DNA of 64,000 nucleotides from an uncultured Lachnospiraceae bacterium (lineage in GTDB: Bacteria > Bacillota > Clostridia > Lachnospirales > Lachnospiraceae), in NCBI GenBank assembly GCA_910587085.1, contig CAJUMC010000005.1, positions 52,751 through 116,750 on the forward strand, given 5' to 3'. Below are positions 52,549-62,360 of the stretch, in pieces; the stretch's first letter is position 1; every line of letters starts with the position of its first letter. The notes under the pieces are model-generated. The model was not told the DNA's origin and did no database searches. It worked only from the letters and a program-made list of their open reading frames with translations. A program made the translations under genes and the position numbers.

Positions 52549-54111
52549 TTATTTCGCTAAGTATTTGTAAAAATGTTTTTCTTCCGGATCTGCCACCAGA
52601 AAATTTTCCATCGTGAACGGGTCTTTATCCGAAAGAGTATATACCCAGTCATTAACAATCGGAAATGTTTTCTGATCTCCGATTGCATCCAGCTCCGCTG
52701 CAATCTGGCCAACCGGACTCAGAATGGATAATCCGAGCACGCATAAAATAACCAGATTTCTTGCCTTCAGCTTTTTATCAATGACTTCTTCATTCAAGTA
52801 GACAACGGTATAATACATCAGCATAAACAAAGCCGGAAGCGATGCATTCATACAAAAATCTCTGCCGCCCTTCTTGCCGAATTCAATAAGCGGACACAGA
52901 AGCAGGGAAACAACGACGACCTTAAAAATGTAATTGTGCCTGTATTTCCCATGTATCAAAAATGCTATCACGCCAAATTCCAATACCCAGAACAGCACAA
53001 TACCAAGCAGTCTTGGTTTATCAAAATATTCCAGCGGCAGCATCATAATTCCGCCGCCACTCTCCTGACTTGTTGTTGTATTGCAGGTATAAAACAATAA
53101 CATAATGGGAAAAACAGTAATTGCAGCACATATATTTTGTATACTGAACAGCTTTGATAAAAATCCCTTTATCTTTTTACATTTTACACTTTCTTTCAGT
53201 TCCGCCGTAAAGAAAGCCAGCATGAAAACCGCCAGTCCCAAAAACGGGAGGGGCGCAAACGGGAGCAGGCACAGACCCAGAAAAGCATAGTTTTGTATGT
53301 TCTTTTTATTATCCAGCGCTAAAAGCGTTGCAATCCACAAAGGGGCGGCCTGATTGTATATTTCCATCAAAGTTTCCTCGTTTGTCCGGTAAAAGAAATT
53401 AAACGAGTATCCATTGAACAGCCCGTCCAGCCAGCCCAGAAAACTGTTTAAACTGAAAGGGTACAGGTTAATATTCAAGATCTGCGTTACTGCACTTCCA
53501 ACAATATTCAGTCCGCTCCAGCCAAACAGCAGCACAGCTGCACACCAGCTCCCGCCGGCTGTTTTTATTCTGCATATATGATTTAATATTAAAAAAGTCA
53601 GAATCACGCCCGCGTATGTCCACAGAAGCAGAACAAGATTTCCCGCCGTCCAGCCCAGTACTTTTCCTGCCAGTGCCGGAACCATCCAGTAACAAAGATA
53701 ATATACCATGGCATGTCCTGACTCCGGATAAATCACAGGCCACTTATAGTTTATCAGATCACGAAAGATCGCGGTGCGCCACGGATGATCATAAGCGCTT
53801 ACAAAAAAGTTTCCGACGCCCGTTGTCCATACCCAGATTGCCAGAAAAGCGGCGATTGCAATCAAGTGCTTTTTTGGTATTGCAATGATATCCTTATTCG
53901 CTGCATAGCTTTGTTCAAATAATGTAATACCGCCGACAAGCAGGATAACCGCAGCCGGAATCCCGATATACCACCGGAGCCATGTCAGAAAAAAAATACA
54001 GATCGGCAGCACCAGATAACCCAGACCGACACCGACGACGATCCGATACCGGATAACAACCATTCCCTGATTATCCCTGTTTCCATTATCCAATGGAATC
54101 TGTTCACTCAT
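52549..54111 (-). CDS. polytopic membrane protein, possible GT-C glycosyltransferase
   Basis: Membrane protein of 520 residues with about 12 predicted helices. Family not recognised. The outer loop after helix 3 reads FVSAYDHPWRTAIFRDLINYKWPVIYPESGHAMVYYLCYWMVP, with the acidic/His arrangement seen in GT-C type enzymes; this is the only functional hint. AT-richer than flanking rfb genes, like its neighbour at 54136, which suggests separate origin. It lies 24 bases after the beta-helix gene and 54 bases before rfbF. It may add a sugar outside the membrane or polymerise; a Wzy-like role is an alternative. Confidence 0.6.
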   Translation of the reverse strand: MSEQIPLDNGNRDNQGMVVIRYRIVVGVGLGYLVLPICIFFLTWLRWYIGIPAAVILLVGGITLFEQSYAANKDIIAIPKKHLIAIAAFLAIWVWTTGVGNFFVSAYDHPWRTAIFRDLINYKWPVIYPESGHAMVYYLCYWMVPALAGKVLGWTAGNLVLLLWTYAGVILTFLILNHICRIKTAGGSWCAAVLLFGWSGLNIVGSAVTQILNINLYPFSLNSFLGWLDGLFNGYSFNFFYRTNEETLMEIYNQAAPLWIATLLALDNKKNIQNYAFLGLCLLPFAPLPFLGLAVFMLAFFTAELKESVKCKKIKGFLSKLFSIQNICAAITVFPIMLLFYTCNTTTSQESGGGIMMLPLEYFDKPRLLGIVLFWVLEFGVIAFLIHGKYRHNYIFKVVVVSLLLCPLIEFGKKGGRDFCMNASLPALFMLMYYTVVYLNEEVIDKKLKARNLVILCVLGLSILSPVGQIAAELDAIGDQKTFPIVNDWVYTLSDKDPFTMENFLVADPEEKHFYKYLAK

Positions 54112-54135
54112 AAATCCATCCCTCCGCTATTCTGC

Positions 54136-55809
54136 CTATTCTCTGTATTCGTTTCGGATTCCGGCATTCGACAGATTATTTACAATACTGTTGAATCGGA
54201 CGCTTATTGCTTCCACGGCAAACATCTGGGGTTCCATAATCACATTGTCAAATATATCATTTACATAGCAGTTTTCACCAACAAATATGCCGGAATAATG
54301 ATCCCCGGTTATGCTGTTCCTGCAGATAATATTTTCATAATCCGGAGTAAAGTCCATATCCTTGCTCTCAACATCTGCAACTGCTGCCCCTGCCTCAATC
54401 CCGAAAAAATGGAATACATCGTTTTTTCCCCTGTTGTTATCCTTAACTATATTTTCGCTTATCAGGCATCTGACCGTAGTCCTGACCATCTTAATCCCGC
54501 CGCCGTAATTATTTATAACTATATTATTTTCCAGTATGTTATAAGCTGTATTGTCCAGCGATATACCCGGCAGCTTTGCTTTTGCAGAACCATCCTCCAT
54601 CCTTCCGGCATCCAGAACAAAATCCATCCTCAGATCTTCATCGGTCTGTCGAATTCTCTGTCCATTGCCGTCAAAAATATTTTCCTTTAAGTAAAAACCT
54701 ATCGTACCATAATCCAGGCAAATACCCTCTTTATCATTTTCTTCTACTTTATTTCCTATTACAAAACAATTATAAGCTCCATCCGAATATATTCCAGAAG
54801 CATTATTATGGGATACTTCATTGTCGCGTAAAATAATATTATGAGGACACGCCAGATTCCCGTACAGGTTTTCCTTGCGCGGAAAATGATGTGCCTGGTC
54901 AAAGGTCTCCCATATATTCCCTCTGTCCTCAGAAACGACATTGGTCATAACAATTCCGGCCATCCAATTGGATGTTCCGCGGTTGCCGCAAATCTGATTG
55001 TTTTCAATAAGGCCGTCGGATACTTCACCGGACAAATATACTCCGCCGGCTCCGTTCTCATTCAGCACATTATTACTTATTTGAAAGCCTTTCAGTTTTC
55101 CCGAAATACAAATTGCTTTTTCCTCCATGCAATTTATTGTACAATTGGTGATCCTTACATTTTCTCCCCCAAGAAGAAATATTCCGTATTTTGCATTTCC
55201 CTCCATTTTAATATTGTCTATCCAGACATTGGAGATATTTTCACCAAATATTGCATTGGTATTTTCTTTGCAGATAAATTCTACTCCATTCCCTGTAATA
55301 TATATATTATTTATTAAAGAAATATCGCAATTCAATTCAATATATTCGGAAATAATATTAATAACTGCACCGGGGTTGGCATTCATCGTCTCAACCAGTT
55401 CATCTGCTCTGGTTCCATTAAAATCCACGGTTATTTCCCCGTTCAAATCCTCTGCACAGAGGGATGCAATGCTTTGTTCTGTATTTTGAAGATTTTTTTC
55501 AGGATATAAAAATGCAGCTTTCTCGATTTGCAATAATTCTATTTTTTTCATAACCTGCAGAGAATCGACCAGATTCTTCCGATCCTTTGCCTCCATCCGC
55601 TCAAACTCGGGCAGGGCATGCCTCGTTAAAATATCAGTATTGATATCGTTTGAAAAACGGACTTTTGTTCCAGTCAATTCATCTCCGGCCTGACTGGCAG
55701 GGTTTTCATTTTCGGGCAATCTTTTTTTCTCCTTTATATATCCGGCAAGCAGTCCTGATACCATCACAAGAACGGCCAAAAGGACAACTATATTTCTTTT
55801 ATTTTTCAT
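54136..55809 (-). CDS. membrane-anchored right-handed parallel beta-helix protein
   Basis: Secreted protein of 557 residues with N-terminal hydrophobic anchor (IVVLLAVLVMVSGLLAGYI, residues 7-25), a helical stretch to about 125, then many short beta-helix rungs of the pectate-lyase/NosD type: IELNCDISLINNIYITGNGVEFI, VRITNCTINCMEEKAICISG, NNVLNENGAGGVYLSG, NEVSHNNASGIYSDGAYNCFVIGNKVEENDKEGI. No catalytic motif is certain, so it could be a polysaccharide lyase, epimerase or binding protein working on the exported polymer. Asn/Ile-rich and AT-rich. Overlaps the upstream GlfT2-like gene by 11 bases. Confidence 0.75.
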   Translation of the reverse strand: MKNKRNIVVLLAVLVMVSGLLAGYIKEKKRLPENENPASQAGDELTGTKVRFSNDINTDILTRHALPEFERMEAKDRKNLVDSLQVMKKIELLQIEKAAFLYPEKNLQNTEQSIASLCAEDLNGEITVDFNGTRADELVETMNANPGAVINIISEYIELNCDISLINNIYITGNGVEFICKENTNAIFGENISNVWIDNIKMEGNAKYGIFLLGGENVRITNCTINCMEEKAICISGKLKGFQISNNVLNENGAGGVYLSGEVSDGLIENNQICGNRGTSNWMAGIVMTNVVSEDRGNIWETFDQAHHFPRKENLYGNLACPHNIILRDNEVSHNNASGIYSDGAYNCFVIGNKVEENDKEGICLDYGTIGFYLKENIFDGNGQRIRQTDEDLRMDFVLDAGRMEDGSAKAKLPGISLDNTAYNILENNIVINNYGGGIKMVRTTVRCLISENIVKDNNRGKNDVFHFFGIEAGAAVADVESKDMDFTPDYENIICRNSITGDHYSGIFVGENCYVNDIFDNVIMEPQMFAVEAISVRFNSIVNNLSNAGIRNEYRE

Positions 55810-57634
55810 GTTTCTCCTCCATCCCCAAATACCTTTCCCAGAAATCTCTCCTCATCATTTCCCTTCCGCGCTCCCTGTATTCCCGGTTCACATCCCTGTA
55901 AACCCTCTTCGTCTTCCGGATCAGCCTCCGCAGCTGACGCATGCAGGCTCTGGCTTCCTTTTTATCCCTCACGGTGACAAAGCCTCTGCGGCTCGCCTCG
56001 TCATAATTCAGAATTTTTTCCGTGCGGTAGACGCTGCAGTATCTTGTGTCCACGGTCGGAACTACTCCCTGCCTTCTGCGCGGCTTCAAGAACGTTCCGT
56101 TCAGCGTTGTTCTTCGGAGCACCCGGCGGCTCAGCCGATAGCTGTCCGAATCCTTGAGTGCCCGGTCGAGCATCCCGCAGTCAAAAACCGCGTCCAGCTC
56201 CTGCACCGGCTGCAGCCGGTAGCCTCCGCCCATTACCCGCCCGTGCAGCGTCTCGCCGTCCTGCTCCTTCAGCCAGTCGATGCCCCTGTAATAATCCGAC
56301 ACACCCTGCAGCAGAAGGCGCGCGTTTTTATACCGGTACAGATAAACCTCGCTTTTCACCCAGTTCCGCATCACGCGGATAAAGCTGCGCGGCTCCAGTT
56401 CCCGGCCGTGCAGAGCATTGTCGATCAGGCGGTTGCGCAGAATATAGTAATACATCGCGGAGGAATATTTATTCTCAAACGGCTCATGCCAGACGCAGAT
56501 CCCGTTCAGCGCAATAATATTCTTTGCATTGCGCAGCCCGTATTCCACATCATCCCCCCGGATAAACACCGGGATCGGCAGATTATCATCCCTGACCACG
56601 CTCAGCGGAACGGCGCAGAACCACCAGGCTGCAAAATCAACGCTTTCCTCGATTTCATTGAAAAGACATGCCTCAATGGACCTCAGATCCACCCCCTGCT
56701 TTCTGCTGATCAGCTCCCCGGAATTCCAGGCTGCGCCGGATTCCGTCTGCAGATACGGGAAATCCAGCCTGAGCATCGCGCCGCCCACAAACGCCCCCTT
56801 GTATTCCTCCTTCAAAAGGGAGAGGAGCCGCCAGGTTCGGAATACAGCCTCCGGCTCAATCACGATGTCGTCGTCCATTAAAAGGGCATGGGTATGTCCG
56901 TACTTTTCCATGTCCCTGCGGATTTCAAGCAGCCCTCTTGTAAAACCGCCGGAGCCGCCCACATTCCTGTTTTTTATAAGACAGATGTGATTTTCCAGCG
57001 TACTGTCCGCCGTCAGTTCGTTTTTTTCCAGGGTTCCCGCATTGTCAACCACATAGATCCGCACACCGCCGCGAAGCTCCCGGTACATTTCTTTTTCAAA
57101 TATTGTTTTTCCGAGAAGCGCCATATTTCTTTTTACAAATTCTTCCCGCCGGAACGTACAGATATCCAGGGCCAGCCGGACGCTGTCCGTCTGCTCCTCC
57201 CTGAGCCCGGTCCAGTAATATCCTCCGTACAGTACGGTATCCTCCAGCGCGAGAATATCCGCCGAATATATGCCCATGCATCCGCTTTCCCAAAACGGCA
57301 GGCTGACCTCTCCGCCGTCCGATTCCAGCACCTTTTCCTCCAGGTAATGCTTGATTACCTGCCCCCGGCTCCGCTCGTTCCACAGCAGCGTAACGCGCGC
57401 CTTTCCGCGGAAGCGCAGGGTCAGATTGACCTGTTCTATCCTGGTATATTTCCGCCATTTACCGATGGAAAATCCGTTAAAATAGGTATCCAGATAAACC
57501 GCGGCATCCTCCTCCAGCAAGATCCCCGGCTCTCCCTTTGTATAGCTTACCTTTCCGTCATTTCTACGAAAATACATTTCCTCCTCCGTACAGATTCCCA
57601 GAGAAGGAAATATTAAATTCTGCAGCCTTATCAT
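55799..57634 (-). CDS. GlfT2-like galactofuranosyltransferase
   Basis: GT2 enzyme of 611 residues resembling mycobacterial GlfT2, which polymerises galactofuranose from UDP-Galf. Residues about 40-145 form the N-terminal beta-sandwich (YLDTYFNGFSIGKWRKYTRIEQVNLTLRFRGKARVTLLW). The GT-A domain holds LALDICTFRREEFVKRN, VYVVDNAG-type IYVVDNAGTLEKN, NVGGSGGFTRGLLE, the metal motif Asp254-256 (LLMDDDIVIE) and the HEPFENKYSSAMYYYILRNRLI acceptor region with the catalytic-base context. C-terminal helices are basic. The cluster also has glf and a second homologue (59345), supporting a galactofuranose polymer. Confidence 0.88.
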   Translation of the reverse strand: MIRLQNLIFPSLGICTEEEMYFRRNDGKVSYTKGEPGILLEEDAAVYLDTYFNGFSIGKWRKYTRIEQVNLTLRFRGKARVTLLWNERSRGQVIKHYLEEKVLESDGGEVSLPFWESGCMGIYSADILALEDTVLYGGYYWTGLREEQTDSVRLALDICTFRREEFVKRNMALLGKTIFEKEMYRELRGGVRIYVVDNAGTLEKNELTADSTLENHICLIKNRNVGGSGGFTRGLLEIRRDMEKYGHTHALLMDDDIVIEPEAVFRTWRLLSLLKEEYKGAFVGGAMLRLDFPYLQTESGAAWNSGELISRKQGVDLRSIEACLFNEIEESVDFAAWWFCAVPLSVVRDDNLPIPVFIRGDDVEYGLRNAKNIIALNGICVWHEPFENKYSSAMYYYILRNRLIDNALHGRELEPRSFIRVMRNWVKSEVYLYRYKNARLLLQGVSDYYRGIDWLKEQDGETLHGRVMGGGYRLQPVQELDAVFDCGMLDRALKDSDSYRLSRRVLRRTTLNGTFLKPRRRQGVVPTVDTRYCSVYRTEKILNYDEASRRGFVTVRDKKEARACMRQLRRLIRKTKRVYRDVNREYRERGREMMRRDFWERYLGMEEKHEK

Positions 57635-57747
57635 TTCTCCTCACAATCCGCCGTGCTTAACGGCATCCGGTACCTTCCGCCGGATTTGTCTGCCCGCACC
57701 GCATACAGCATTCCAGTTATATTTCCCGCGCCTGCCAGCTTTTCTGT

Positions 57748-58497
57748 TCAGCTGCCTCTCTCCTGCTCCGCCAGATACTCTTTGCACACCTCTGCCGCCG
57801 TACCCGCCATGCGGATTTCTCCCTTCTGCAGCCAGAGCGCATGGCTGCAGAGCCGCTGCACCTCCTCAATGGCGTGGGATACATAGAGCAGCGTTGTTCC
57901 GCCGGAAAGCATCTCGTCCATCCGCCGGTCGCATTTCCGCCGAAAGGCATAATCCCCAACCGAGAGAATTTCGTCCACCACCAGGATATCCGGGTGTACC
58001 GCCGTGGCAACCGCAAAGCCCAGCCTTGCTTTCATCCCCGAGGAATAATTTTTGACCGGGGAATCCAGAAAATCCTTAAGCTCTGCAAACTCCACAATTT
58101 CATCGAAATGCTCCTTCATATACTTTTCCGTATGCCCGAGAACACAGCCGTTCAGATAGATATTCTCCCTGGCCGTCAGCTCCTCGTCAAAACCCGCGCC
58201 CAGTTCAATCATGGGGGCTATCTGCCCGTTTACCTGAATGCTGCCCCGGCAGGGCTGCAGAATGCCGCTGATTGCTTTCAGCAGCGTGGATTTTCCCGAG
58301 CCGTTGGCCCCGATGATTCCCCATGCCTCCCCCCGCAGCACCCGAAAGCTGACATCCCGCACCGCCAGAAATTCCTGAAACATCAATTCCCTTTTCAGCA
58401 TGCGGATCACATATTCCTTCAGATTGTCCACCTTTTGATTCGCCAGATTGAAACGGACGGTGACATGGCTGACGTCAATAATAATATTCTCTTCCAT
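57748..58497 (-). CDS. polysaccharide ABC transporter ATP-binding protein (Wzt/TagH-like)
   Basis: ATPase of an exporter for lipid-linked polysaccharide, 249 residues. Walker A GANGSGKST (63-71), signature NYSSGMKARL (149-158), Walker B ILVVDEIL (170-177) and YVSHAIEEVQRLC. The spacing and QIAPMIELGAGFDEELTARENIYLNG are typical for Wzt/TagH/RfbE. It ends soon after the ATPase domain, so it lacks the C-terminal glycan-recognition domain of O9a-type Wzt. Nine bases after the permease gene. Confidence 0.93.
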   Translation of the reverse strand: MEENIIIDVSHVTVRFNLANQKVDNLKEYVIRMLKRELMFQEFLAVRDVSFRVLRGEAWGIIGANGSGKSTLLKAISGILQPCRGSIQVNGQIAPMIELGAGFDEELTARENIYLNGCVLGHTEKYMKEHFDEIVEFAELKDFLDSPVKNYSSGMKARLGFAVATAVHPDILVVDEILSVGDYAFRRKCDRRMDEMLSGGTTLLYVSHAIEEVQRLCSHALWLQKGEIRMAGTAAEVCKEYLAEQERGS

Positions 58498-58506
58498 CCG
58501 CCCCTC

Positions 58507-59295
58507 CTAAATATACAAAATAAACCGGCTCTGCGTCCTTATAAACGCGGCGCTTCCGAATATCAGCATCACCAGGGCGGCAGCGCAGCCCGCTGCAATC
58601 ATATCCGTCTCGGGCCAGATTCCGGTATAGAAAATATCGCGGAACTGCCTGACGTAATAATACATCGGATTCCAGCGCGCTACTGCCACGGCCACGCCCC
58701 GCGGCAGGGCCTCCAGCGGATAGAAAATCGGCGTCAGATACATCCAGGCCATCATAAGCGCATTATAAATATACTGAATATCCCGAAAAAACACATTTGC
58801 CTGAGCAAGAAACAGTCCGAAGCCCAGACTGAACAGGAAAAGCTGAAGCAGGACAAACGGAAACAGCAGGTTGTACGGGCTGAACTCTGCCCCGGTCGCC
58901 AGCATGATCAGCAGCAGTGCCAGCATTGTAAACAGCAGGTCGATCAGCGTACTGATCAGCCTGGAAAAAGTAAAAATATATTTCGGGACGTAGGCTTTTT
59001 TGATAATCGCGCCGTTCGAAGTAATCGAATGGATCGCCATACTTGTCGATGCCCGGAAGAAATTGAAAAGCAGCTGGCCGCAGAACAGATAAAGAGGATA
59101 GTTCTCAATATTTTCGCGGAACATCGCAGAAAATACAACGGCCATAACAATCATGGACAGCAGCGGGTCCAGCACGCTCCACAGATACCCGAGCACGCTT
59201 CTGCGGTACTTCAGCTTGATATCCCGCTTGACCAGCAGCCTGAGCAAATCCCTGTAGTGAAAAAAATCTCTTAAATGTCCCCGCCACTTTTTCAT
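58507..59295 (-). CDS. polysaccharide ABC transporter permease (Wzm/TagG-like)
   Basis: ABC-2 type permease with six predicted membrane helices, partner of the ATPase. MKKWRGHLRDFFHYRDLLRLLVKRDIKLKYRRSVLGYLWSVLDPLLSMIVMAVVF is the classic start, followed by FFRDIQYIYNALMMAWMYLTPIFYPLEALP and the C-terminal NPMYYYVRQFRDIFY. The start at 59295 gives 262 residues, the family length; the frame is open to 59511, and an ATG at 59388 overlapping the upstream gene would add 31 polar residues, so the true start is uncertain. Exports the galactofuranose-type polymer across the membrane. Confidence 0.9.
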   Translation of the reverse strand: MKKWRGHLRDFFHYRDLLRLLVKRDIKLKYRRSVLGYLWSVLDPLLSMIVMAVVFSAMFRENIENYPLYLFCGQLLFNFFRASTSMAIHSITSNGAIIKKAYVPKYIFTFSRLISTLIDLLFTMLALLLIMLATGAEFSPYNLLFPFVLLQLFLFSLGFGLFLAQANVFFRDIQYIYNALMMAWMYLTPIFYPLEALPRGVAVAVARWNPMYYYVRQFRDIFYTGIWPETDMIAAGCAAALVMLIFGSAAFIRTQSRFILYI

Positions 59296-59344
59296 CCCTG
59301 TATTATCCGCTCCTTTTCCGCTCAGCAGCTCACCGTTGTTCGCC

Positions 59345-61210
59345 TTACAGCTTTTCGTCCCGTTGTTTTCGGCCTGTTTTTTCTGCATTTTCCTTCGCCT
59401 GCTTCCGCCACTCTTTCCCCGCCCTCCGGCTGCCGAAAAGCAGCCCGGGCATGATCCGCAGCAGCTCTCCCATACATTTTGCTGTCTCACGCCATGATTT
59501 CTGCACCTCAAATCCCGTTTGGCTTTTCGGCTCCAGCAGCAGCACCTGCTTTTTTCCCGCGCAGGCGCTTACCGGCGCTCCCATGCGCACGGCTGTTTTC
59601 CCGGAAGCCGGAAGAAAATATCGGACAATGGTTCGTATTTTCCCCATCCTGTTCCGTATGATATGTAAATTTTTTCCATTTCCGCAGCCAGATTCTGCAC
59701 CGGTTTTCATCGGTTCAAACGGCTCCTGCAGTTTGAACGGCTCCTGCGGTTTGAGCAACTCCTGCGGGCCGGCTGCCCGCGGCCGGTAGCCCTCTTCCAG
59801 CACCTCCCGGTGCAGCGTCTCCGCATCCGTCCGGTACAGCCACCCGGGCCCTTTCAGAAAATCCCCTGCCGCCCGGACGGAAAGTGCAAAGTCGCGGTAG
59901 CGGTAACGGAAAACGGTTGCATAGAATCTCTCGCAGAGAACCGCAGCGGCGTTTTTGCAGCGGCTGCGCTCCGGATAAATCGCGTTTGTAATCAGCCGGT
60001 TTCTTGTATCGTAATATTCCAGCGCGGAGCTTCTCTTGTCCTCAAATTCCTCGTGCCATACGGCAATGCCGCTCAGATAAAGCGGAGGGCAGCCGCTGCG
60101 CAGGCTGTATTCCACATCGTCGCAATGCAAAAAAAACGGCAGCGGATATCCTTTTTGTTCGATATGCTTTCGGGGGATGCAGCAGTACCACCAGCCCGCA
60201 TAAAGCTGTTTCCCCCGCAGGGGTTTTGCAGTCCTGAGAATATTTTCGCTTATGCGCAGATCGGTATTTCGGTAAGGGTTCCGAATCCGCCCGGCCGCCC
60301 AGTCCTCCCCTGCTGCATACAGAATATACGGCAGATCCCGGCGCAGCATCGCTCCGCCGACAAAGTTTTCCCGGTATTCTTCCTTTATGTATTGAAGAAA
60401 GCTTCTGGTACGCCGGAACGCTTCAAATTCGATCTGCACATCGTCATCCATCAGAATGACATGGGTCAGCTCCGGAAACCGCATCGCCTCCCTCAGCCCT
60501 CTTGCAAATCCGCCGGAGCCGCCTGTATTGGCGTTTAGGATCAGACGGATCCTCTCATCCTCCATCTGCTCCGGCAAAAGGCTTTTTGCATTGTCCACCA
60601 CGAATATTTTTTCCAGTACTGCGCCGTCCCCGGCTTCCCGGTTCTCCCTCCTGAGTATCCGCAGGTTCCGAAGAATCTCCGCCTCCCTGCGGTAGGTGCA
60701 GGTTACGAGTGCCAGCCGGATTTCCCGCGCCGGCTCGTCCGTTTCGACAGCGCCGCTTTCAAACACCGTTTCCTTCGTTGTTTCCAGGGCAATGTAATAA
60801 AGCCCAGAATCCGTAACCGCCAGGTGAAAGGTAATCGTCTGCTTTCCGGAAAATTCCGTCTCCGCAATGCACACAGGCCTTCCTCTATCTTCTTCCGGCA
60901 GGCTCTTCCGCGCAGTGTGCAGAAAATCCTTCCCCGCATCCGGTCCTTCCGGATTTCCTCCGCCCCGCTTCATCAGCAGCGCCCTTCCCGCACCGTTCAC
61001 CGATATCCGGAAGCGGATCTGTCTGACTGCCGTGCACCGCTTCCATTGTCCTGCCGGAAATGCATTAAAATAGGTATCGAAGGAAACGGACGTGTTTTCC
61101 GGGATCTGAAGTCCTGCTTCCCCGCTCCTCAGCCGCACGCCGGCATGATAATACAGCGCTTCCGTTCCGGCCGGCGCTTCCGCTCCCCACACAATTTTCT
61201 GTAAAATCAT
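59345..61210 (-). CDS. second GlfT2-like galactofuranosyltransferase
   Basis: GT2 enzyme, 621 residues, same architecture as the gene at 55799: N-terminal beta-sandwich (SVSFDTYFNAFPAGQWKRCTAVRQIRFRI), then LALVTCTYRREAEILRNLRIL, IFVVDNAKSLLPEQM, NTGGSGGFARGLREAM, Asp255-257 (ILMDDDVQIE) and WHEEFEDKRSSALEYYDTRNRLI. The segment before the C-terminus carries short LLKPQEPFKLQEPFEPM repeats. The ATG at 61210 has GGAG nine bases upstream; the frame extends 30 codons further. The pair probably divides initiation and elongation, or two linkages, as GlfT1/GlfT2 do in mycobacteria; this is inference. Confidence 0.87.
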   Translation of the reverse strand: MILQKIVWGAEAPAGTEALYYHAGVRLRSGEAGLQIPENTSVSFDTYFNAFPAGQWKRCTAVRQIRFRISVNGAGRALLMKRGGGNPEGPDAGKDFLHTARKSLPEEDRGRPVCIAETEFSGKQTITFHLAVTDSGLYYIALETTKETVFESGAVETDEPAREIRLALVTCTYRREAEILRNLRILRRENREAGDGAVLEKIFVVDNAKSLLPEQMEDERIRLILNANTGGSGGFARGLREAMRFPELTHVILMDDDVQIEFEAFRRTRSFLQYIKEEYRENFVGGAMLRRDLPYILYAAGEDWAAGRIRNPYRNTDLRISENILRTAKPLRGKQLYAGWWYCCIPRKHIEQKGYPLPFFLHCDDVEYSLRSGCPPLYLSGIAVWHEEFEDKRSSALEYYDTRNRLITNAIYPERSRCKNAAAVLCERFYATVFRYRYRDFALSVRAAGDFLKGPGWLYRTDAETLHREVLEEGYRPRAAGPQELLKPQEPFKLQEPFEPMKTGAESGCGNGKNLHIIRNRMGKIRTIVRYFLPASGKTAVRMGAPVSACAGKKQVLLLEPKSQTGFEVQKSWRETAKCMGELLRIMPGLLFGSRRAGKEWRKQAKENAEKTGRKQRDEKL

Positions 61211-61257
61211 CCGACGCACTCCTTTCCTGATTTTTTCCGTCTTTTCTCTTCCGCTTT

Positions 61258-62301
61258 TTAATAAAGCTTCCCGGATTTTCTGATTCTCCGCAGCCTCCAT
61301 GCCAGGGCCGCTGCGCCGTACAGCCGGTAGCCGCTCCTGCGCAGCAGCCGCAGGCTTTTCCTCTTATTTGCGGCATAACCCGCCGGGCATTCCCGGGCCA
61401 GCCACTGCTCCGACCGGCGCAGCTTAAGCAGGGCCTTTTTCCCGACAGGCAGGCTTAGAATACTCTTCACCTGGTCCGCCTGCATTTTTGCGATATTTTC
61501 CGCCAGATACGCCAGGCGTGCTCCCGAATCGCCGGCCCTTGCGCGCTCCTGATAAAACCGGACAAGCGAGCACAGTATCCGCTGGTGCTGCCCCCGGTTT
61601 TTCCGCATGCTTTCCGCCGCTACGCTCTGGCCTTTTACGCCGAGATGATAGCGGTACACCGGAAAATCCAGCAGGCAGCAGGTTTGAATCCACGGGACAG
61701 GAAAGGAAATAAACTGCATATCCACATAAAAGCTGTGCTCGGACATCCGAATCGCATGATCCCGCAGAACGGCGGTCCGGATGGTCCACTGATGCATTCG
61801 GACATGCAGCCTGTCCGCCGCATCCTCAAAGGAAAATACCACATTCCCCGGAAGCTTCCCGGAGCCCTCCGGTTCGCGGAGTCTCCCTCTTCTGCCGGAC
61901 TCCCTTCCGGCAGAATGCTTATCTTCCGAAACACAGACAAACGGGGTTGCGATCAGATCGCTGTCGATCTGCTGCAGGCAGCGCAGAAAGGCGCGGAACG
62001 CCTTTGGATCTACGGTATCGTCGCTGTCCACAACCCGGAAATATTTTCCTTTTGCCGCCGCAATCCCGGCATTGATGCAGGACCCGTGCCCGCCGTTTTC
62101 CTTGTGGAGCACCTTTACCACCCCCGCATGCCGCTCTGCATAGAGATCTGCTATCCGGCCTGTTCCGTCGGTTGACCCGTCGTCGATCACCAGAAGCTGA
62201 GCCGCCCGGCAGGCATTGCTCAGGAGCAGGCTGTCTAGGCAGCGTGCCAGATATTTTTCTGAATTATATGCGGGTATTACAACAGTCAGTAATTTATCCA
62301 A
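61258..62301 (-). CDS. GT2 family glycosyltransferase
   Basis: GT-A fold transferase, about 347 residues. KLLTVVIPAYNSEKYLARCLDSLL at the N-terminus, LLVIDDGSTDGTGRIA, KENGGHGSCINAGIAAAKGKYFRVVDSDDTVD (DxD-type motif VVDSDD). The rest contains HVRMHQWTIRTAVLRDHAI and a helical C-terminus. Start uncertain: TTG at 62301 (MDKLLTVVIP) gives the usual N-terminus and follows AAGGAAGGAG by 14 bases; the ATG-led frame to 62469 would overlap the previous gene by about 100 bases with low-complexity sequence. Acceptor unknown; likely builds the linker or a branch. Confidence 0.82.
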   Translation of the reverse strand: MDKLLTVVIPAYNSEKYLARCLDSLLLSNACRAAQLLVIDDGSTDGTGRIADLYAERHAGVVKVLHKENGGHGSCINAGIAAAKGKYFRVVDSDDTVDPKAFRAFLRCLQQIDSDLIATPFVCVSEDKHSAGRESGRRGRLREPEGSGKLPGNVVFSFEDAADRLHVRMHQWTIRTAVLRDHAIRMSEHSFYVDMQFISFPVPWIQTCCLLDFPVYRYHLGVKGQSVAAESMRKNRGQHQRILCSLVRFYQERARAGDSGARLAYLAENIAKMQADQVKSILSLPVGKKALLKLRRSEQWLARECPAGYAANKRKSLRLLRRSGYRLYGAAALAWRLRRIRKSGKLY

Positions 62302-62360
62302 AGCGAAAGCTTCTGCTCCTTCCTTCTCTTTATTCTGCAAACCGGCCGGAGCGTCCTGCT

